Below are positions 57,871-64,000 of a stretch of 64,000 bases of DNA, in pieces. A model generated the notes under the pieces. The model made no database searches. It was not told the origin of the DNA and worked only from the letters and a program-made list of their open reading frames with translations. The position numbers and the translations under genes were made by a program. The stretch is taken from positions 4,502,580 through 4,566,579 of the forward strand of contig NC_087063.1 in assembly GCF_963678635.1 (NCBI RefSeq). The letters are read 5' to 3'. This stretch comes from Symsagittifera roscoffensis. Taxonomy: Eukaryota > Xenacoelomorpha > Acoela > Convolutidae. The first letter of the stretch is position 1. Every line of letters starts with the position of its first letter.

Positions 57871-60054
57871 GTAGGTTGAATCAGATTTAATTACCTAGCT
57901 GCGCTTATAAACTTAATGCCGCTCTCATTTCTTCCCCTCAATGAGATAAAAGATAACCACTTTGCTCAATGAAATGGCTTCTAAAACCATTTAAACTGAT
58001 CTATCAGATAATTTTTCAATCAATTCAATCATTGAATTCAAGTCCAACAGAAACTGATTTAAAACCAATTATTGGTGTAGTGTTTTAAAACAAAACTAGT
58101 TTTTCACCCCTTTTGCATTTTCAAGTTTATGATATACTTTTTTTGTTCAAAAATATTCAGTTTTCAAATTTTTTGTGCTCAAAAAAATCTCCTACAGTGT
58201 ATAAAAGGTTCAACAGTCAATTGAGTAGAGTTGTTCACCTCAAATCAATAGTTTCAAGCTAGTTTTCTTAAAATCGTTTCCATTTAATTTAGGTATTTAT
58301 TTAGAAAGCCCATTTTTAAATAATAATTAATCAAAATATTTAAAATTACAAATCAAATATAAACATTTAGAACAAAACTTGAATAAAATCTATATAAAAA
58401 TAATAACTATACAAGGGATGACTGAAAATCAAACTGACTCAATTTAAATGGATCCCAAAGCAATTCGAATCGTTGCGAAATGCCCCAAAAACAAAGCTAT
58501 GTAAAACAAAAATGTATGAGCTTAAGTCGATTCGGAATCACTTGAATTAACTTTATGAACTTCGAACAAGACTAATCATCTTAATTTGATCACTTGTTAA
58601 AACTATAACCGATCTATATCCATTTTTCTCAATGCGACTCGCGCTGTCTTGTGAATTGTTTATTTCTTATACAATGTTTGTTTCACCCACAAAAAAATGC
58701 GGACACAATTTGTGTTTGGCTTGAAAATTTTTGTTCCCCCGCAAAAGAAATGAGCCAAATTTAGGGTTGAATATTTGATCTGGTTGAAACCAGGCAGTCA
58801 AAATTAGATTGAATTTTCAAAACTACCCAAATGTTTTATCAGTGTCCAAAAAAAACCTTTGTGAGTTTTTGCTTTTTTAGAAAATTTCAAAAGTTTTTTT
58901 CATTTCTAATTTGCTAGTTTTTTTTACTTTTTAACAAATTACATTCTTCAGCAAGTCTTAATCACTTGATCGCAGTTCATCTGACAATTTCTGTTTATAG
59001 CAAATAACCTTTAAAAAACGATTTTTATTGGAAAAAGTTATTTACAGTATTTTCTGTTGCAAACCTTCATTTGAAGCGTGTATTACAGTAATGTTTATTA
59101 AAATTCATTAGAAAAACATCTCACTATCTTCGCCTGAAATTTCGTATCATTATTCTTCCAACAAGACAGTTACAGCAAGTCTTAATAAAAAGATATTGTA
59201 GGGTATCGAAGTTTTGCGGAGGGGTATGGGAATTCAAATGCCAATGTTTGAGTCATTGAAGCGCAGAGAAAAGAATCCATGGTTCATAATGGTTACTGAA
59301 TTTGTGAGACCTAAGCCAATTAATGCCAAAAAAGGTTAACGAATTTTTTTGTGCCTCTTGCACTGCAACTTGCAAGTATTTTTGGCTTAGTTTACATAGT
59401 TAATACTTTCGTAATGTTGATAATCCGTAATGGCGCCAGCAATTGAATTCCAGAATAATGAAAAAACCTTGACTGCGAAAATAGTGATGCACAGCAAAAA
59501 ATTTTGAAACCAAATAATTTTTTGCAAATTGATGGCCAAGTAATTTGAAATTTAATTATGTCGTCGTTTCGTTTGTAATGTTGTAGCTTAATGCATTGTT
59601 TGTTTTTGGTGTTATTATAAAAAAAAAGTGTATGGTCACCCTCATCTGATAAAACTACTTGTACATAACGAATTGAAAAGAAAAGGATAGAAAATGGTTA
59701 TTGTTCCGAATATTGAATAAAACAACAAAATTTTTATACAGAAATTTTTTTGATTTTTCAACTAATTGTTGATGTTTTTTTTTCTTCAAAAGTTTGGTAC
59801 GAATAAAGCGCAATATGGCAAAAACATCATAAGGACCTTATTTTGACAAAAATTTCTTCGCCGTAGTCAAACGTTTTAAAAGAAATGTAAGGAGATATAT
59901 TCATTCAATTTGAAACAAGTTTATTATGGAAAAAACCCGTGATTTTGCTGATTATATCATGGAATTCCAGATTTTGTAGAGATATATAAATCGCTATAAA
60001 TTTCTGTGATCCCATTTTATTTTTTAAAGTTCTAGTTTATTTTTTTTGTTCTAG
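57871..60054 (+). other. Cysteine protease intron
   Basis: A 2184-bp AT-rich intron with GT-AG ends, in phase with both exons. No exon or clear mobile element inside. Confidence 0.75.
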
Positions 60055-60584
60055 AAACGCTTTTGTCTCTAAGCGAACAACAACTTGTATCATGTGACAC
60101 GGAGTTAAGCAACAATGGATGCAACGGTGGCTGGCCGTTTCTAGCAACTGTTTTTCTTTATCATAATCAAGCTGTTCTGGAGTCAAACTACCCGTATGTT
60201 TCGGGTAACGGAACTGTTCCTGAATGCCACCATATTTCTGAAAGAGTTCCAGTGGACATTAGTGGCGCCGGTTTTGTGTGGATGGATGAGGAGAATTTGA
60301 AGAACGCTCTTCTAACATATGGGCCAATTAGCATAGGTATCGATGCAACTGCAGAGTTTGTGGACTACTCAGCAAGCGATGGTGTTTTCTTTGACACTAC
60401 TTGTAAGGAAGTTGGCGCCAACCACGCGGTACTTCTTGTCGGCTACGGAACACTGGAAGGCCAGGACTACTGGCTGGTTAAAAACAGCTGGGGGGAAGAT
60501 TGGGGATTGGACGGCTACATTTTGATGGCCCGAAACAATAACAACATGTGCGGAGTTGCAACGGCTGCTCTCTATATATACTGA
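60055..60584 (+). CDS. Papain-family cysteine protease, last exon
   Basis: The acceptor TTGTTCTAG joins in phase 1 to the active-site exon. It encodes LSLSEQQLVSCD, GCNGGWPF, the catalytic His in NHAVLLVGYG and the catalytic Asn in KNSWGEDWG, ending in TAA-free frame at the TGA at 60582-60584. All three members of the Cys-His-Asn triad are therefore present over the two exons. The length after the active site is normal for a C1A mature domain. One N-glycosylation site (NGT) lies in the middle. A second Cys pair (NMCGVA) fits the family disulfide near the C-terminus. Confidence 0.92.
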
Positions 60585-60605
60585 TTCGATCATGAAAAAT
60601 AGCCG

Positions 60606-60611
60606 AATAAA
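60606..60611 (+). terminator. Poly(A) signal AATAAA
   Basis: 22 bases after the protease stop codon. Confidence 0.55.
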
Positions 60612-61276
60612 CTCTAATGATTTCTATCGTGAACAAAACTGAACAAATCAAACTTGAATATTTAAACAATAATGCATATTTTAATTTCATTCATAGAATG
60701 TATGCACTTATGTAAAAAAGCGCATAATTTTCTTGAAATATGATTTATATACATAATTTTTTAATAATTTAACAAAATCAACATCTTTTGTGACTCCGAT
60801 CGGAAGGTGTCTTTGAAGCAACTTAATTTATCGAAAAGAAATGATATTGTCAGCCTACAGTGACAAAAATATTTTTGATTAGGTTTAAACTTGAAACCGG
60901 TTTTTGGTCAACAGATCAACAAATCATTAAAATCTGTGCATTTTAGTATTGAAATGGGTTTTAAATTGACTTGAATAATCAGTTTGGATAGCTTTTGGCA
61001 GCTACACAATTCAGTCCGAATCTCACCAAAATTTATCTAAATCCGCCCGAATACTGAAATAATTCCAACTATCTTTTAAAATGCGCCTCATAGACCTTTT
61101 TTAGTACTAGATAAATTTTATGTCATTTGGTACTTGACATAGTGCGACGCCCCCTCACCTCTCAGGAGTTTGACCTCACTGACCAAGCAAGAGGGGTCCT
61201 CCCTTTGATACTATTTCAAAACATCACTTCTTAAATCATTGAAACTTACCCTAAAAATTTTTAGCACGCTGAGTTA
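60612..61276. other. Intergenic, no gene seen
   Basis: AT-rich with no recognised feature. Confidence 0.5.
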
Positions 61277-61660
61277 TGACCGATGTGGTTAACTCATAGA
61301 GTAATTTCGGATAGGGTACACCGTCTGCTCGTCACGCTATCTTATTTTCGGCCGGATAGATTCGTGCAAGTTCTTAGTCTAATACCGATCCTAATCTTAC
61401 TCTTATACTTACTAGTCTCAGGGTGTTTAACTAGTCTCTGCTAGGCTCAATAGATCTAGGGTATACTGGTTTATTGCGGCTACTGAAGTTCTCTTGGAGA
61501 GGCAACTAATTTCTAAGTTAAATTCAAATCTCTCTGGTGCTGAAATTACAAGTAATTTCAGCACTTACAAATAAGTGGGTTGTTAGTTAGATGGATTATG
61601 ATTGGTTAATATTAAATATTTTACAGTGGTAAAACATTTAATTTATCCAATTATAAAATG
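61277..61660 (+). repeat. Dispersed repeat family D2, copy 2
   Basis: Collinear with 37159-37490: TCATAGAGTAATTTCGGATA, GGGTACACCG, CCGGATAGATTCGTGCAA, CTTAGTCTAATACC, CAATAGATCTAG, a hairpin (61537-61564), GGATTATGATTGG and TTTTACAGTG. Confidence 0.7.
61537..61564 (+). other. Hairpin in repeat D2, 13-bp stem
   Basis: GTGCTGAAATTAC is followed after AA by its exact reverse complement. Three stem pairs differ from the 37389 copy and all three stay paired. Confidence 0.7.
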
Positions 61661-62340
61661 TAGTTTAGATCAGGTTCCACCCATCCGGGTTTTACAGAGT
61701 TTTTTAGAATTATCTTTCTGCAATTCAAAGGATGGATGATGAACGTTGGTATTTGGCGAACATCTTATTCTTGTCCGGTTCCTCTTGTTAAGTAAGTTCC
61801 AGGACGCTGGAGTTAGGGACATACAATCGTTGCGTCGTCTTGTGACAACGACTGTGATCCCCAATGAAATCAATCTGATTTCAAAATGATTTGCTATGAC
61901 GGGTTTTTCTGTATTCTGTAGAGAACTTGTTTTCTGTTCAACCTCGTCTGGGAATGGCGTGGAGATCGTGTGTGGAAGGGATGCCTCGTGACTCGGATCT
62001 GTTCGTATACTTGAACATCGAGGTGGTCATTGGTCTAGTTCAATGAAGTCCTTTTCTGCGAAGTCAAGTCGTACTCTAAATCCTTTGAGTTGTGATTGTG
62101 GACGGCATATCGGTTGAGATTAGCCATTCTTTGTTCGAGTGTGATGAGATCGTCTAGTCTTTGGATGTTCGTCTTTGTTGTTGTGTGTTGATCTATATAC
62201 TACAAAGTATGATTTACATTTTATAAAATCATATTAGTTTGGTTTATTAATCATGAATTTAGTTAGTTGTTTTCACAAAAGCCTTTTGTTTTAGTTCGGA
62301 TATTTTGAAGAGTTACTCACCCTTGAGTACCTCTTATTAA
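61661..62340. other. Unclassified region, higher GC
   Basis: Less AT-rich than the surroundings. On the minus strand a 67-codon frame (61873-61670) with TRRRNDCMSLTPASWNLL looks more protein-like than background but was not recognised. It may belong to a larger element that includes repeat D2. Confidence 0.3.
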
Positions 62341-63194
62341 AAATAGAAGTGTGGTCACAAAGCGTGGATGTAGCGCGGTGGGTTAGGCCGGCTATAGAGC
62401 ATGCTCAGGACGTCCTCTCTGGTGGGTTAGGCCAGGAGTGGGAGTATGATTTCGGGCTGTTTCTTTGAGAGGTCCTGTTATGTGATAACGTTTTATGTTG
62501 GGTTTATGTTAGTCTTTCTTATGTTACTTTCGTTGTGTCCTTTTTTCGAAAATCAAATTGTTTTTGGTATGGGTTTGTCTTGCGACTTTTTTGTGTTTTA
62601 TTATTTCTTTCTTAGACTTTATAATAGTCTTCAAAAGAATAAATTATCCAGTTTTAAACTGGGTTAATCCGGTTTGGGTACCGTTGGTTTTCTTTTCTTA
62701 GTCAAGCTGTTATTTTATGATTTGTGGTGTTTAGTAAGCTGCGTTGGTTAGTTTGGTTTAGTATATAATTCCTTTCCAACCGGGTTAAAGGAAAGTTTGA
62801 AACTTGTTATCGTGTGTTAGAGTTGTTGAGTGTGAAAACTTGAAATTTAAAATCATTATTTAAACAATTCTTCGTGGGCGAGCTGTGCGAGTTTTGATAG
62901 AATTCCTGTGCGATTGAATGAAAATATCAAAAGGTTAGTACTGCATTTTCATTTTATTAATTTATTACATAGAATTTTAATTTTACTGCATTTGGGGGAA
63001 ATTTTAAGTTATAAATTTTCATCGTATTGAATTTTACTTCTTCATGGGGAAATAATTTATAGATTAATTTACTACATTTGGTATGAATTTTATTACATTA
63101 ATTAGTGCAAGATATTAATAAATTTTAGAAGAATTTTAACAAGTTTGTATTTTTATTTTTCTTTTCTGTTTTGTAGATGATCATGGTGTGAAGA
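62341..63194. other. G+T-rich region, no gene seen
   Basis: Contains GTGGGTTAGGCC twice (62379 and 62423). C is scarce on the + strand through to the window end. Confidence 0.4.
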
Positions 63195-63279
63195 CTAGAA
63201 ATATAAATCAAACATTGATAGAAAATGGTTAGTACTAATTTTAAATTTATTAGTGAAGAGTATTTTAAATTATACTTAC
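63195..63279 (-). other. Candidate minus-strand intron, 85 nt
   Basis: On the minus strand it has donor AAAAG/GTAAGTATA, an exact TACTAAC branch-type sequence, a pyrimidine-rich stretch and acceptor TTTCTAG. Signals this complete are rarely accidental, but no conserved exon supports it. Confidence 0.3.
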
Positions 63280-63282
63280 CTT

Positions 63283-64000
63283 TTAATCGTCTGGGAAAAA
63301 GCCGTGGAGGAAGATGTCTTGTATCATATCTGATGTTGTTAGTAATTTGGCTAGTATGCGAATGATGTTTTTAGTTTGGAGCAGTGGCCAAAGCAATTGA
63401 AGTTCTTTAATGATTTTTAGTTCTTCGGTGCCTACTGCAAACTCGTTTGGTGTGTTTTGAATGAGGTTATTTATTTTGTGGTTATATTTAGTATTGTGAA
63501 TGAATTCTAGTATTGGTATTTCTATAGGCTGGATAAGGAAGGGTCTGGATTCTTCTGCGTTAAAGGTCTTCGTGATGGGACAAAATATATACATTTGTGT
63601 TACTGGTTCATAATTGCGAAGGATGCCGTGGAGGTTAGTATCTTTGATGCAATAAGTGAAAGTAAGGAAAATGGTGATGTGTATTTTGAGTTAAGAAACT
63701 GAAAACGATGGTGTGGTTGTCTTGATGGGGTATGCAAATCAAAATGATTTTGTATGAAACGATAGTATGTATATGTGTGAGTTTGTTTAGTGCGTAACAT
63801 AATATCATGGGAGCAGTGCAAAACGCGTTCATGTGGTGCAAGGAAGTGAAAGGTTAGTGAAAATAACTGAAATTTTTCTGTGAAACTTTCGTACGCTTGA
63901 ATATCATTTAGTGCTTCAGAAATGATGTGATCATATTTTCTATCAAAAATATTAAGTGTGAATATATATGATGTTTTGATGAAGAATTTTTCTGTTAGTT
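63283..64000 (-). other. Two adjacent minus-strand open frames, unknown
   Basis: One frame is open from the window edge to a TAA at 63600-63602. A second starts at an ATG at 63594-63592, six bases below, and ends at 63283, just before a strong donor. The first is His/Phe/Thr-rich; the second contains a helix-like stretch (TEELKIIKELQLLWPLLQTK). Neither matches a family I know. A retroelement is possible given the strand bias. Confidence 0.25.

Noticed and set aside
61277-61660. Hammerhead-type ribozyme in repeat D2
   Set aside because: I looked for the CTGATGA and GAAA core around the conserved hairpin and did not find it.
1-64000. CRISPR array or bacterial-type operon
   Set aside because: No regularly spaced repeats with unique spacers and no bacterial gene arrangement; introns and retroelements show eukaryotic DNA.

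Overview
This is eukaryotic, almost certainly non-vertebrate animal, nuclear DNA. It is AT-rich, with GT-AG introns, long non-coding stretches, tRNA-derived SINEs, small inverted-repeat transposons and a Ty3/gypsy LTR retroelement. The phylum cannot be assigned. Five host loci are supported, all on the + strand: a PHF12-like (Pf1) PHD/FHA gene present in two copies, a Schlafen-like AlbA_2 gene, a large single-exon protein with 14 IQ motifs and a JHY-like C-terminus, a GT29 sialyltransferase, and a papain-family cysteine protease.

Positions 1-20344 are dominated by a near-identical tandem duplication with a period of about 11.93 kb. Positions 1-8410 match 11936-20344. The junction at 8410/8411 cuts into or next to a PHF12 exon and carries a 23-bp direct repeat. 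Each unit holds the second PHD finger, a linker and the C-terminal FHA domain of PHF12. An antisense 6.1-kb Ty3/gypsy element lies in the intron that splits the PHD finger. In unit 2 the element is complete (9291-15435), with 216-bp LTRs, a tRNA-Ser-type PBS, a PPT and a 4-bp target duplication, but its reading frame is broken. In unit 1 only its 5' part lies in the window.

From 20345 to 28100 come a two-exon Schlafen-like gene and the 1419-aa IQ-repeat protein. From 28.1 to 42.9 kb I see no convincing gene; the sequence holds inverted-repeat elements, dispersed repeats and tRNA-like scraps. The sialyltransferase (42957-45877) has one intron, apparently of GC-AG type. That intron holds several short transposons of two related families, including one copy inserted inside another copy of its own family.

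From 45.9 to 57.4 kb there is non-coding DNA with an AT-rich palindromic satellite, a foldback element built of short repeats, a diverged 1.2-kb tandem duplication and possible gene debris. A (CT)n tract and a 200-N gap then interrupt the cysteine protease. Its active-site exon starts at the gap edge and its last exon ends at 60584. The last 2.7 kb is G+T-rich on the + strand. It contains a second copy of a dispersed repeat whose hairpin shows compensatory changes relative to the copy at 37.4 kb, and unclassified minus-strand open frames.

The host genes are not an operon and do not look functionally linked. The structure worth attention is in the duplication, the mobile elements and the unusual IQ/JHY-like protein.
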